64,000 nucleotides of DNA, from assembly GCF_041276405.1 (NCBI RefSeq), contig NZ_JBGGGT010000002.1, positions 3,962,501 through 4,026,500 on the forward strand, read 5' to 3'. Positions 1 to 8,663 of this stretch are shown here, one piece after another. Within the stretch, counting starts at the first letter, position 1. The number at the start of each line of letters is the position of its first letter. Source of the DNA: Microvirga sp. TS319 (GTDB lineage: Bacteria > Pseudomonadota > Alphaproteobacteria > Rhizobiales > Beijerinckiaceae). The notes under the pieces are model-generated. The model saw only the letters and a program-made list of their open reading frames with translations. It had not been told where the DNA came from and made no database searches. The translations under genes were made by a program, and so were the position numbers.

Positions 1-377
1 TCGACCATCGCCCGGCGCCCACCTTTCTGCTTCCGGGCGAGGAGGCCATGAGCGCCGTGGTGGAGCAGGCCCGGTCCGGCGACCCTGCCCTCCTCAACCT
101 CTTCCGCGAAGCCGGCGAGGTGCTGGGCGACGCGGTGGGCATCCTGATCCAGACCCTGGAACCCGACCATATCGTGCTCTGCGGCCCCGGCACCCGGGCC
201 ATGGACCTGCTTCGCCCCTCCTTCGAGGCGGCCCTCGAATCGCAGACCATTCCGGAGCTCAGGGCGCTCGCGGCCATCCATGTGGTGGAATCCTCCCTCG
301 ACCTCCTCACCGAGGGCGTGGTGATGCAGGCCCTCAGGGAGCTCGATCTCGACCTGGCGCGTCTCAGGGCTGCATAA
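1..377 (+). CDS. ROK-family protein, C-terminal part (5' end outside window)
   Basis: The reading frame is open from the first bases of the window, so this is the last 124 codons of a longer gene. The visible part has the helical C-terminal half of ROK sugar kinases and regulators: a run around 'EPDHIVLCGPG' that resembles the second nucleotide-binding strand and glycine turn of the actin-like fold, followed by the terminal helices. The N-terminal half, where an HTH domain or the kinase DxGxT motif would lie, is missing. It therefore cannot be decided whether this is a transcriptional regulator or a glucokinase-like enzyme. The stop at 375-377 lies 75 bases before polA, in the same orientation. 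Confidence 0.6.
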   Translation, partial: DHRPAPTFLLPGEEAMSAVVEQARSGDPALLNLFREAGEVLGDAVGILIQTLEPDHIVLCGPGTRAMDLLRPSFEAALESQTIPELRALAAIHVVESSLDLLTEGVVMQALRELDLDLARLRAA

Positions 378-421
378 AGGCGCACCGGACGTAGCCATGG
401 GGCGATGAAACCACTATTTGT

Positions 422-440
422 AGGAGGTCCATTTCCTCCA
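422..440 (+). promoter_or_regulatory. Small hairpin in the polA leader enclosing an SD-like sequence
   Basis: GGAGG at 423-427 can pair with CCTCC at 435-439 across a 7-base loop. The only good SD-like string before polA therefore lies inside a hairpin and about 25 bases from the favoured ATG. This may affect start choice, or it may be chance. Confidence 0.25.
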
Positions 441-452
441 CGAACGAGACCC

Positions 453-3400
453 ATGGCTTCCTCCCGTCCCGTCCAAGCCGGCGATCATATTTTCCTCGTC
501 GACGGCTCCTCTTTCATCTTCCGGGCCTACTTCCAGTCCATCAACCAGGACCAGAAGTACAATTCCCGCAGCTCGGACGGCATGCCGACGGGGGCCGTGC
601 GCCTGTTCGTCACCAAGCTCCTGCAGTTCATGCGCGACGGCGCGGCCGGCCTGCAGCCCACGCATCTGGCCATCGTGCTCGACAAGTCCGAGGGGTCGTT
701 CCGCAAGGAGCTCTACGAGGATTACAAGGGCCACCGCCCCGACGCGCCGGAGGACCTGAAGGTTCAGATGCCCCTGATGCGCGAGGCGATCCGTGCCTTC
801 GGGCTCGAACCCGTGGAACTGCAGCGCTACGAGGCAGACGATCTGATCGCCACCTATACCCAGCAGGCCAAGGCGCGCGGCGCGGACGTGCTCATCATCT
901 CCTCGGACAAGGACCTGATGCAGCTCGTCGGCCCGAAGGTGTGCTTCTACGATTTCGAATCCGGCTCCAAGGGCAAGCCCGGCTACCGGCCCGAGCGCAA
1001 TCTCGACGAAGCCGCCGTAATCGAGAAGTGGGAGGGTATTCCGCCGGAAAAGATCGGCGATGTGCTGGCCCTCATGGGCGACACCTCGGACAACGTGCCG
1101 GGCGTCCCTGGCATCGGCCTGAAGACCGCGGCGCAGCTCATCAAGGAATACGGCGACCTCGAAACGCTGCTGGAGCGCGCGAACGAGATCAAGCAGCCCA
1201 AGCGCCGCGAGACGCTGATCAACAACGCGGAATCCGCGCGCCTCTCCAAGAAGCTCGTGACCCTCGATTGCGAGGCGCCCCTGCCTGTCCCGCTCGACGA
1301 TCTGCGCGTGCCCGAACCCGACCCCAAAACGCTCATCGGCTTCCTCAAGGCCATGGAGTTCAGCACGCTCACGCGCCGCGTGGCGGAGCTCTACGATGCC
1401 GATCCCGCCATGGTCGAACCGGATCCACGGCTGATGCCGGGCGGCGAGGCGATCCGGTGGGAGCGCAACGGCGGATTTGCAGCTGCCGATACAGAACCTC
1501 CTCTGTTCGAAAAGAGCGACGCGATCCCGGGCGAGGTCGATCCGTTCGCAGGGCTCGACCTCCCGGAAACGGGCACGGCCCGCAAGCCTTTCGAGGGTGT
1601 CGGAACGCCTTCGCAGCTTGCCGGGAAGCGCGCGACGGAAGCCTCGTCCACGCCTTTCGACGTCTCGGCCTACGAGACCGTCACGAGCCTCGACCGGCTC
1701 AAGGAATGGGTCGCCCGGGCGACCGAGCAGGGCTATGTCGCCGTCGACACGGAGACGAGCGATCTCGACGCCAATCTTGCGGACATCGTGGGCTTCTCGC
1801 TGTCGCTGGAGCCGGGCAAGGCCTGCTATGTGCCACTTCAGCACCGCGATGAATCCGATCTCTTCGGCGGCGGGCTCGTGACGGGTCAGCTTCCGGTGAC
1901 CGACGCGCTCGATGCCATTCGGCCGATGCTGGAGGATCCGTCCGTTCTCAAGATCGGCCAGAACCTGAAATACGACTGGATCGTCTTCAAGCGGCACAAC
2001 ATCGATGTCCATCCCATCGACGACACGATGCTGATCTCCTACGTGCTCGACGCCGGAAAAGGCTCGCACGGCATGGATGAATTGTCCCGACGCCATCTCG
2101 GCCACGCTCCGATCAGCTTCTCGGAGGTGGCGGGCACCGGCCGGAACAAGGTGACTTTCGACAAGGTCGAGATCTCCAAGGCGACGGCCTATGCGGCGGA
2201 AGACGCGGACGTCACCTTGCGCCTCTGGAAGATCCTCAAGCCCCGCCTCACCGCCGAGCATCGGGCCACTGTCTATGAAACGCTCGAGCGCCCGCTCGTC
2301 GACGTGATCGCCCGCATGGAGATGCGCGGCATCCTCGTGGATCGGCAGATCCTGAGCCGCCTGTCGGGCGACTTCTCGCAGACGCTCGCGCGCCTCGAGG
2401 ACGAGATCCACGAGATGGCGGGCGAAAAATTCGCCTTAGGCAGCCCGAAGCAGATCGGCGACATCCTCTTCGGCAAGATGGGCCTGCCCGGCGCCAAGAA
2501 GACGCCGTCCGGCCAATGGGCGACGCCTGCGACCCTGCTCGACGAGCTGGCGCAGTCCGGTCACGAACTGCCCGCGAAGATCCTCGAATGGCGCCAGCTC
2601 GCGAAGCTGAAATCCACCTATACGGATACCCTGCAGGAGCACATGCACCCCGACACCAAGCGGGTGCACACCTCTTTCTCGCTCGCGGCCACGACGACGG
2701 GCCGTCTTTCCTCCTCCGATCCGAACCTGCAGAACATCCCGATCCGCACGGAAGCGGGACGCAAGATCCGCACGGCCTTCATCGCGCCGCCCGGCCAAAA
2801 GATCATCTCGGCCGACTACAGCCAGATCGAGCTGCGCATCCTCGCGCATATCGCGGATATTCCGCAATTGCAGGAGGCTTTCGCGAAGGGCCAGGACATT
2901 CATGCGGCGACCGCTTCGGCCATGTTCGGCGTCCCGCTCGACCAGATGACGTCCGACCTGCGCCGTCAGGCGAAGACCATCAATTTCGGCATCATCTACG
3001 GCATCTCGGCCTTCGGCCTCGCCACGCGCCTCGGCATTCCGAACGCCGAGGCCTCCGCGTTCATCAAGCAGTATTTCGAACGCTTCCCCGGCATCCGCAC
3101 CTATATCGACGAGACGAAGAAGGCCTGCAAGGACAAGGGCTATGTGACCACGCTCTTCGGGCGCGTGTGCCACTACCCGCAGATCCGTTCGAGCAACCCG
3201 TCCGAGCGGGCGGGCGTGGAGCGCCAGGCCATCAATGCGCCGATCCAGGGCACGGCCGCCGACATCATCCGGCGCGCCATGATCCGCATGGAGGATGCGC
3301 TGAAAGCGGAGCGCCTCTCCGCGCGCATGCTCCTGCAGGTGCATGACGAACTGGTGTTCGAAGCCCCGGACGAAGAGGTGGAGGCGACACTCCCCGTGAT

Positions 3401-3500
3401 CTCCCGCGTGATGACGGAAGCCCCCTTCCCGGCCGTTACCCTGAAAGTTCCACTCGCCGTGGAAGCCCGGGCCGCGCAGAACTGGGACGAGGCGCATTAG
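453..3500 (+). CDS. polA: DNA polymerase I
   Basis: Family A DNA polymerase of about 1015 residues, used in Okazaki-fragment processing and repair. Domains in order are a 5'-3' exonuclease (residues ~10-310), a linker, a 3'-5' proofreading exonuclease (~420-600) and the polymerase (~620-1015). The exonuclease keeps its acidic motifs (VDTET near residue 431, then IGQNLKYDW and YAAEDADVT), so proofreading looks intact. Polymerase motif A is DYSQIELR near 788, motif B is RRQAKTINFGIIYG, and motif C is QVHDELVFE near 963. An in-frame ATG at 405 would add 16 unlike residues; I prefer 453 (MASSRPVQAGDHIFLVDGS) because family members begin at this point. No strong Shine-Dalgarno precedes 453. A large antisense frame over this gene is a codon-bias shadow. 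Confidence 0.96.
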   Translation: MASSRPVQAGDHIFLVDGSSFIFRAYFQSINQDQKYNSRSSDGMPTGAVRLFVTKLLQFMRDGAAGLQPTHLAIVLDKSEGSFRKELYEDYKGHRPDAPEDLKVQMPLMREAIRAFGLEPVELQRYEADDLIATYTQQAKARGADVLIISSDKDLMQLVGPKVCFYDFESGSKGKPGYRPERNLDEAAVIEKWEGIPPEKIGDVLALMGDTSDNVPGVPGIGLKTAAQLIKEYGDLETLLERANEIKQPKRRETLINNAESARLSKKLVTLDCEAPLPVPLDDLRVPEPDPKTLIGFLKAMEFSTLTRRVAELYDADPAMVEPDPRLMPGGEAIRWERNGGFAAADTEPPLFEKSDAIPGEVDPFAGLDLPETGTARKPFEGVGTPSQLAGKRATEASSTPFDVSAYETVTSLDRLKEWVARATEQGYVAVDTETSDLDANLADIVGFSLSLEPGKACYVPLQHRDESDLFGGGLVTGQLPVTDALDAIRPMLEDPSVLKIGQNLKYDWIVFKRHNIDVHPIDDTMLISYVLDAGKGSHGMDELSRRHLGHAPISFSEVAGTGRNKVTFDKVEISKATAYAAEDADVTLRLWKILKPRLTAEHRATVYETLERPLVDVIARMEMRGILVDRQILSRLSGDFSQTLARLEDEIHEMAGEKFALGSPKQIGDILFGKMGLPGAKKTPSGQWATPATLLDELAQSGHELPAKILEWRQLAKLKSTYTDTLQEHMHPDTKRVHTSFSLAATTTGRLSSSDPNLQNIPIRTEAGRKIRTAFIAPPGQKIISADYSQIELRILAHIADIPQLQEAFAKGQDIHAATASAMFGVPLDQMTSDLRRQAKTINFGIIYGISAFGLATRLGIPNAEASAFIKQYFERFPGIRTYIDETKKACKDKGYVTTLFGRVCHYPQIRSSNPSERAGVERQAINAPIQGTAADIIRRAMIRMEDALKAERLSARMLLQVHDELVFEAPDEEVEATLPVISRVMTEAPFPAVTLKVPLAVEARAAQNWDEAH

Positions 3501-3947
3501 CACATCTTGAATCCCCAGCCTGCAAGGCAGGATCATAAAGGCATGGCGCACTTTTCCCTCCCCATCTCGGGCTTTTCCGAGATGGGGCCTCTGCTTGCCG
3601 CAAGTCGGGAACACCAGACCTGCGATGGGGAGGGATGAAGCCTGGGAACGCGACGTCGGGGCGCTATGTATCATCTATGGCACATGACAGCTCGATATCG
3701 TCGTGTCCGCAGGTGTTGCGGCCGTCTACGTCTTCAGGAAAAGATGCGCCAACAATGACCTGGATCCCCGGAGCAAGTTAAGGGATGATGGAGAGCGTTG
3801 GCTGAGCCACGCACTCGGTCGCACCACCCCGCCCCTACCCCTCCCCGCAAGGGGGACGGAAGCGACCGGTCCGCTTTACGAGCCAAACTCTCGGGTTAAT
3901 GAGCTTCGAGGCTATTCTGTTGGCCCGACGCGGGAGATCATCGAAGA
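3501..3947. other. Intergenic region after polA
   Basis: This is 447 bases without a convincing gene. It holds the hairpin at 3560-3587, a degenerate REP-like stretch around 3760-3790 (ccccggagcaagttaaggg), and a CCCCT/AGGGG mini-hairpin at 3837-3855 of a kind often seen between rhizobial genes. Short reading frames here start late and show no homology that I recognise. Confidence 0.5.
3560..3587 (+). terminator. Perfect inverted repeat downstream of polA, possible terminator
   Basis: CCCCATCTCGG (3560-3570) and CCGAGATGGGG (3577-3587) form an 11-bp perfect stem with the loop GCTTTT, 60 bases after the polA stop. There is no U-run after it, so it may be a REP-type or mRNA-stabilising hairpin instead of an intrinsic terminator. 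Confidence 0.45.
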
Positions 3948-4445
3948 ATGTCCGACATGCAAACCTCCTCGCTTCTCGTGCGAAAAGCCGCCATTGGCGA
4001 TGCGGAGGCTCTGTTCCGCTTCACAGCGAGCCTGATCGAGGATCATCTTCCCGGCCAGGCGCCCTGGGTCTCGTTGAAGGACATCAAGGAAAAGGGTTTC
4101 GGCCCCGATCCGCTGTTCGAGGCCCTGGTGGCCGAGCGCGATCATCAGCCTGTCGGCTTCGTTTCGTTCTTCCGCGGCTATGCCGGCTGGCGCGGGAAGC
4201 CTATGGGGATCGTTCACGCACTCTATGTTCAACCGGGGGAGCGCCGCTCCGGCGCGGCGCGATTGCTCATGGCGGGTGTTGCGCGGATTGCGCGGGAGCG
4301 CAACTGGATCCGCATCGAGCTTTTCGTCGAGGAGGAGCGCCCCGCCATCCGCTTCTATGAATCCATCGGCATGCGCGATCTCCATCACCGGCATTATCGG
4401 CTCGAGGGCGAGGCGCTGGAGCATTTGGCTCGCGAGAGCCTTTGA
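3948..4445 (+). CDS. GNAT-family N-acetyltransferase
   Basis: A 165-residue protein of normal GNAT length. The acetyl-CoA-binding motif A is visible at residues ~89-108 (VHALYVQPGERRSGAARLLM), with ERRSGAA in the place of the usual R/QxxGxG/A pyrophosphate loop. Motif B follows at ~124-142 (ELFVEE, then AIRFYESIGM). The protein should transfer an acetyl group from acetyl-CoA to an amine. The substrate cannot be read from the sequence. It stands alone between polA and a GST gene with a 61-base gap, so any operon with the GST is only possible. Confidence 0.88.
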   Translation: MSDMQTSSLLVRKAAIGDAEALFRFTASLIEDHLPGQAPWVSLKDIKEKGFGPDPLFEALVAERDHQPVGFVSFFRGYAGWRGKPMGIVHALYVQPGERRSGAARLLMAGVARIARERNWIRIELFVEEERPAIRFYESIGMRDLHHRHYRLEGEALEHLARESL

Positions 4446-4506
4446 CATCGACTGCGGGCGCTCCATCCTTCCAGGGGCCGTTGCCGCATGAAGGATGGAG
4501 CCCTCC

Positions 4507-5217
4507 ATGACCTATGAACTCTACTACTGGCCGACCATCCAGGGACGTGGCGAGTTCGTGCGGCTGGCGCTGGAAGAGGCCGGGGTCGACTATATCGACG
4601 TGGCGCGGATGTCGGAAGGCGCCGCTGTGATGATGCGGCTCATGGGGCACGCGGAGCATCCGCCCTTCGCGCCGCCCTTCCTGAAGGATGGCGAGACGAT
4701 CATCGGTCAGACGGCCGCGATCCTCCTCTATATCGGGGCGAGACACGATCTTGCGCCGAAGGACCCGGCCGGCGGACTGTGGACGCATCAGATCCAGCTC
4801 ACCATCGCCGATTTCGTAGCGGAAGCGCACGATACGCATCACCCGGTCGCGGTCGGCCTCTATTACGAGGACCAGAAGGCGGAGGCGCTCCGGCGATCCG
4901 CCGAGTTCCGTGACGACCGCATCCCGAAATTCCTGGACTGGTTCGAAACGATCCTCGCGCGCAATCCGGCGGGCGATGCGCATCTCGTCGGCAACCGGCT
5001 CACCTATGTCGACCTGTCCCTGTTTCAGGTGGTCGAAGGTTTGTCCTACGCTTTTCCGAATGCCGTGAAACGCGCGCTCGAGGACATGCCACGGGTTGCG
5101 GCCCTGCACAGGGCCGTCGCTCGGCGGCCGCGCATCAAGGCGTACCTCGCAAGTCCCCGCCGCATCCCCTTCAACGAGGAGGGGATCTTCCGGCATTATC
5201 CGGAACTGGATGGCTGA
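4507..5217 (+). CDS. Glutathione S-transferase family protein
   Basis: A 236-residue cytosolic GST. Residues 1-80 form the thioredoxin-like domain (YYWPTIQGRGEFVRLALEEAG, written here only as its family pattern Y-x5-GRGE-x2-R) with a tyrosine near residue 7 in the place of the catalytic Tyr of alpha/sigma-type GSTs. QTAAILLYIG near residue 70 is the glutathione-binding turn. The rest is the all-helical C-terminal domain. It likely conjugates or reduces electrophiles with glutathione; the natural substrate is unknown. I chose the ATG at 4507 over the one at 4495 because the fold's first strand (TYELYYWP) begins directly after it and GGATGGAG precedes it. Confidence 0.86.
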   Translation: MTYELYYWPTIQGRGEFVRLALEEAGVDYIDVARMSEGAAVMMRLMGHAEHPPFAPPFLKDGETIIGQTAAILLYIGARHDLAPKDPAGGLWTHQIQLTIADFVAEAHDTHHPVAVGLYYEDQKAEALRRSAEFRDDRIPKFLDWFETILARNPAGDAHLVGNRLTYVDLSLFQVVEGLSYAFPNAVKRALEDMPRVAALHRAVARRPRIKAYLASPRRIPFNEEGIFRHYPELDG

Positions 5218-5461
5218 CCTTCGCGGTCGCATCGTGCGGAACCGGAGATCGGAGCGCTAAAAGGCGAGGATCGCCTTTCCCGTCCGGCGCTCCGGCAACG
5301 ATCCGTTAAGCGCTGGGGACGCAATGTGCCGCCTGCCGCGGATCTCGTGCCGGTGATCCGTACCGGGGAGGCGATTGCGCTCAGTCACCGGGAGTCATGA
5401 AAGGCTGCCAGCGGCTCGACACGGGCCCTGCCGGCACCTTTCCATCATGCGAGGAGGCGAC

Positions 5462-5743
5462 ATGATCGAGGAAACGGAAACCGTTGCGGTCCGTCTGTGG
5501 CGCGACCGGGTGCAGCTGCGGGAGCAGGAGCGCAACGAGGCCCAGACCCGCCTGCGGATCGCCGAGGAGAAAGTGGCGATCCTCATGGCCGAAAACGACC
5601 GTCTCGCCGCCGAAAACGCCCGCCTGCGCGCTTTGATCGATCCCGATGCGAACAGCGCACGGACGGAAACCCAGAGGCAGATGGAGGAACTCAGGGGCGC
5701 GCTCCTGCCGCTCCTGTCGGGGGCGAGCGGCTCTCTGAACTGA
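5462..5743 (+). CDS. Small coiled-coil protein of unknown function
   Basis: A 93-residue acidic protein that I do not recognise. Residues ~15-60 are charged with regularly spaced Leu, Ile, Val and Ala (LRIAEEKVAILMAENDRL), which is a clear coiled-coil or leucine-zipper pattern. There is no membrane segment and no cysteine. The start is well supported: GAGGAGG at 5451-5457 lies 4 bases before ATG 5462, and an upstream ATG in the same frame (5375) lacks such a site. The pattern resembles SlyX- or ZapB-like dimerising proteins only in its generality; no family is claimed. Confidence 0.6.
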   Translation: MIEETETVAVRLWRDRVQLREQERNEAQTRLRIAEEKVAILMAENDRLAAENARLRALIDPDANSARTETQRQMEELRGALLPLLSGASGSLN

Positions 5744-5754
5744 TATCAGCTCAA

Positions 5755-5846
5755 AGCGGGAGCCGCTTTTCACGTCCGATGCCCTCCTTGCTGGAGCATC
5801 TTTTCACGCAAAACCGGTTCCCACTTTCTCGCACGATGCTCTATGC
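5755..5846. repeat. Palindromic intergenic repeat, family A (copy 1)
   Basis: Between two convergent stops lies a mosaic seen repeatedly in this window: a truncated cgtccgatgc arm, then gagcatcttttcacgc, aaaccggttcccacttt and cgcacgatgctc. It can fold as an imperfect long hairpin with the ggttccc/accgg core in the loop region. It contains no gene. Confidence 0.7.
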
Positions 5847-6632
5847 CGCGATCTGCGCCATGGCCTCGTTGAGGCAATGCACAGCTACGGATTGGTCCGT
5901 CCTCGCCACGAGGCAGCAGCCCTTCGGCACCTCGCGCCAGCCCTTGGTCTTGTCGTCGATCGGCTCGGAGACCACGAGCAGGTTGCCCTTCTCCTCACGG
6001 AAATAGAGCGTCGGCGGCTTGGCGTCGCAGGCCCAGCGATAAGCCCAGAGGCTTTCGCCATCGGTGAAGGCGGCGGTGAAGCGCAAGGCCTCCTCGATGC
6101 ACGCCTCGTTCATGAGGCGGCGCACCTGCTTCAGGGTCTGCGCCATGGCCCTCACGGGTTCCTCGGCAAGCCCGTTGGCCAAAGCCACGAGGAAGATCGC
6201 TTCGGAATCCGTTGTGCCCTGGCGGCGGTCATAGAGCTCATCCGGGATCATGGCTTCGAGCCGCCGCTTGATATGCCTGTATCCGCCGATCTGGCCGTTG
6301 TGCATGAAAAGATGCCGGCCATGAGAGAAGGGATGGCAGTTGGCCCGCGTCGTGGACGTGCCGGTGGAAGCCCGCACATGCGCGAAGAAGAGGCCGGAGC
6401 GCACCTGCTCGCAGAGGCTCCTCAGGTTCTCGTCGGACCAGGCGGGGCGCACCTCGCGATAGATGCCGGGCTCCTTGCGCTCCCCATACCAGCCGATCCC
6501 GAAGCCGTCGCCGTTCGTCTCCGTCTTGGCCTCGATCGCGTGAAGGGACTGGTGAACCAGCGAATGCGCCGGGGCGCAGACGAGTTCATCGAGGAAGATC
6601 GGTTCTCCCCGGTAGGCAAGAAAGCGGCACAT
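5841..6632 (-). CDS. Class II glutamine amidotransferase, YafJ-like
   Basis: A 263-residue N-terminal-nucleophile amidotransferase. The favoured start (cat at 6630-6632) gives Met-Cys-Arg-Phe-Leu-Ala-Tyr; Cys2 becomes the N-terminal catalytic nucleophile after Met removal, which is the deciding argument for this start over the upstream ATG at 6761. The pattern NGDGFGIGWY, the HVRASTG stretch and the FMHNGQIGGY segment are typical of the GATase_4/YafJ group. No synthase domain is attached, so the acceptor of the released ammonia is unknown; EgtC of ergothioneine synthesis belongs to the same superfamily, but no egt genes are nearby. Confidence 0.85.
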   Translation of the reverse strand: MCRFLAYRGEPIFLDELVCAPAHSLVHQSLHAIEAKTETNGDGFGIGWYGERKEPGIYREVRPAWSDENLRSLCEQVRSGLFFAHVRASTGTSTTRANCHPFSHGRHLFMHNGQIGGYRHIKRRLEAMIPDELYDRRQGTTDSEAIFLVALANGLAEEPVRAMAQTLKQVRRLMNEACIEEALRFTAAFTDGESLWAYRWACDAKPPTLYFREEKGNLLVVSEPIDDKTKGWREVPKGCCLVARTDQSVAVHCLNEAMAQIAA

Positions 6633-6935
6633 CGGCTCCACAACCCCAGGCGCGACTGGCGCATCGTGCGGACCCGGCGGGCCGCGCCAGCGAAAAGAGG
6701 ATCCGGTTTTCCGCGTCCCACGATGCGCAATTTCAAGGAAAGGGCATCGGACACACACCAAAAGCGGAGGCCACTTTTGGTTGGAGACCCCGGACTTGTA
6801 ATCCTGTTTTACTCTCGTCCCATCATGGTGAACAGCCGGTTAACGGCCGTGCCGTTGCGGGCGGCTGCGCCTTCCCTTAAACCGTGGCCCAACATCGTAG
6901 ACATGCCGGGGGCCGGCGAGGGGGGAATCCGAAAC
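6633..6935. repeat. Gap with family A repeats (copy 2) and CtrA-like half-sites
   Basis: About 300 bases between divergent genes. Family A pieces lie at 6661-6732 (gcatcgtgcg, then atccggttttccgcg and cacgatgcgc), followed by a remnant with an inverted pair CCAAAAG...CTTTTGG near 6769-6785. TGAA-N7-TTAA at 6829-6843 is one base off the CtrA consensus and lies about 100 bases before the antiporter start. A tRNA-like anticodon string near 6791-6803 has no matching arms around it. Confidence 0.55.
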
Positions 6936-8345
6936 ATGCGACGCATCTCAAGCACGGCACTCGCAGCCGCCGCCCTGACCGCGCTGCCGCAAGCCGCCTT
7001 CGCGGCGGAGCTCGATGGGGCGGCCTTGAGCCCTGTCTGGGCCCTGCCCTTTGCCGGCATCCTCCTCTCCATCGCCTTGCTCCCTCTGGTGGCTGCCCAT
7101 TTCTGGGAGCATCACCAGGGCAAGATCGCGGCTGTCTGGGGCTTGCTGGTGCTCGTGCCCATGGCCGCCCTCCTGGGGCCCGCCACGGCGGTCCATGCGC
7201 TCGCTCACACCGCGCTTCTCGAATACGTTCCGTTCATTCTGCTGCTGCTGGCGCTCTTCACGGTGGCCGGCGGCATCCTGGTCCGGGGCAACCTGCACGG
7301 CTCCCCCGGCACGAACACCGTGCTGCTCGCCATCGGTACGGTGCTCGCGAGCTTCATCGGCACAACCGGCGCATCCATGGTGATGATCCGGCCCGTGCTG
7401 CGCGCCAACGACGACCGCAAGCACAACGTCCATGTCTTCGTGTTCTTCATCTTCCTGGTCTCGAATGTCGGCGGCTCGCTCACGCCGCTCGGCGATCCGC
7501 CGCTTTTCCTCGGCTTCCTGCGCGGCGTCGACTTCTTCTGGACCACCACGCATCTCTTCCCGGAGACGGTCTTCGTCGCCGGCATTCTCCTCGCGCTGTT
7601 CTTCGCGATCGATACGGTGATCTACAGGAAGGAAGGCCACATCGCTCCGGACCCGACGCCCGACAATCCGGTCCGCGTGACGGGGGGCATCAATTTCCTG
7701 CTGATCTTCATCATCATCGGCGCGATCCTCATGAGCGCCACGATGGATCTCGGCCGCGTAACGGTGCTGGGCGCCGAAATCGAGCTCGCCAACGCCCTGC
7801 GCGATCTCATCATGGTCGTCGTGACGATCATCTCCCTGAAGCTCACGCCGAAAGCGAACCGGGCGGAGAACGGCTTCTCCTGGGGACCGATCCAGGAAGT
7901 GGCGAAGCTTTTCGCCGGCATCTTCATCGCCATCATTCCCGTGCTCGCGATGCTCAAGGCCGGTACGGACGGTGCTTTCGCGCCCCTCGTCGCCCTGGTG
8001 ACGAATCCGGACGGCAGCGCCAACAACGCCGCCTATTTCTGGCTCGCCGGCGGCCTGTCCTCATTCCTCGACAACGCCCCGACCTATCTCGTGTTCTTCG
8101 AACTCGCCGGCGGCGACGCGCAGGCGCTGATGACCACCGGCGCCCTGACCCTTGCGGCCATCTCCGCCGGCGCCGTGTTCATGGGCGCGAACTCCTATAT
8201 CGGCAACGCGCCCAACTTCATGGTCTATGCGATTGCCCGCCAGGGCGGCGTGAAGATGCCGAGCTTCTTCGGCTATCTTCTCTGGTCGGGCGGAATCCTG
8301 CTGCCGATCTTCGTGGTGGCGACGCTTCTGTTCTTCAGGGGCTAG
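6936..8345 (+). CDS. Na+/H+ antiporter, NhaD/ion-transporter superfamily
   Basis: A 469-residue inner-membrane protein. Residues 1-23 look like a cleavable signal or first hydrophobic segment (MRRISSTALAAAALTALPQA). About eleven further hydrophobic spans follow. The conserved loop with LVSNVGGSLTPLGDPPLFLGF (residues ~170-190) and a second SSFLDNAPTYLVFFEL segment near 375 are the paired re-entrant/discontinuous-helix motifs of the NhaD/ArsB-like (IT) superfamily. These enzymes exchange sodium for protons, so the likely role is pH and salt homeostasis. The ATG at 6936 is chosen because the signal segment starts there; longer in-frame extensions upstream overlap the divergent gene. Confidence 0.85.
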   Translation: MRRISSTALAAAALTALPQAAFAAELDGAALSPVWALPFAGILLSIALLPLVAAHFWEHHQGKIAAVWGLLVLVPMAALLGPATAVHALAHTALLEYVPFILLLLALFTVAGGILVRGNLHGSPGTNTVLLAIGTVLASFIGTTGASMVMIRPVLRANDDRKHNVHVFVFFIFLVSNVGGSLTPLGDPPLFLGFLRGVDFFWTTTHLFPETVFVAGILLALFFAIDTVIYRKEGHIAPDPTPDNPVRVTGGINFLLIFIIIGAILMSATMDLGRVTVLGAEIELANALRDLIMVVVTIISLKLTPKANRAENGFSWGPIQEVAKLFAGIFIAIIPVLAMLKAGTDGAFAPLVALVTNPDGSANNAAYFWLAGGLSSFLDNAPTYLVFFELAGGDAQALMTTGALTLAAISAGAVFMGANSYIGNAPNFMVYAIARQGGVKMPSFFGYLLWSGGILLPIFVVATLLFFRG

Positions 8346-8663
8346 AGTGTCGGAGGTGAAAAGTAGGAACCGGGATTCGCTGACGCGGCCTTTCGGGTCC
8401 GCTCGCAACGATGCGCTCGTCCAGGTGGGGAGCATCGTGCGAAAAGTGGGAACCGGTTTTGCGCTCGATGCTCACAGTCGAAATGTTGAAGCATCGGACA
8501 TGCAATTGAACTCACGTCCGATGCTTTGGTCGAGCGAATGACCCCCGGCCTTGAGCCGGGGCCCACATCCCTGGTGTTGCGTTTTCAAGACATGGATGGC
8601 CGGGTCTGATCCCCGGATCAAGTCCGGGGACGGCCATGACGAAGAGGGTGTCGGAATGGCGGT
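8346..8663. repeat. Gap with repeat families A (copy 3) and B (copy 1)
   Basis: Between convergent genes. Family A occupies ~8430-8520: gagcatcgtgcgaaaagtgg, accggttttgcgctcgatgctc, then agcatcggac paired with gtccgatgct. Family B follows: CCCCGGC/GCCGGGG (8543-8549/8555-8561) and CCCCGGA/TCCGGGG (8611-8617/8623-8629), with tcaagacatggatggccggg between them. No gene is seen here. Confidence 0.75.

Noticed and set aside
414..2411. A 665-codon reverse-strand frame across polA
   Set aside because: Shadow of polA, with no family resemblance and no start signal.
6785..6815. A tRNA-Thr-like anticodon string (acttgtaatcc)
   Set aside because: No acceptor stem, D-arm or T-arm of matching spacing is present; at most a remnant or chance.
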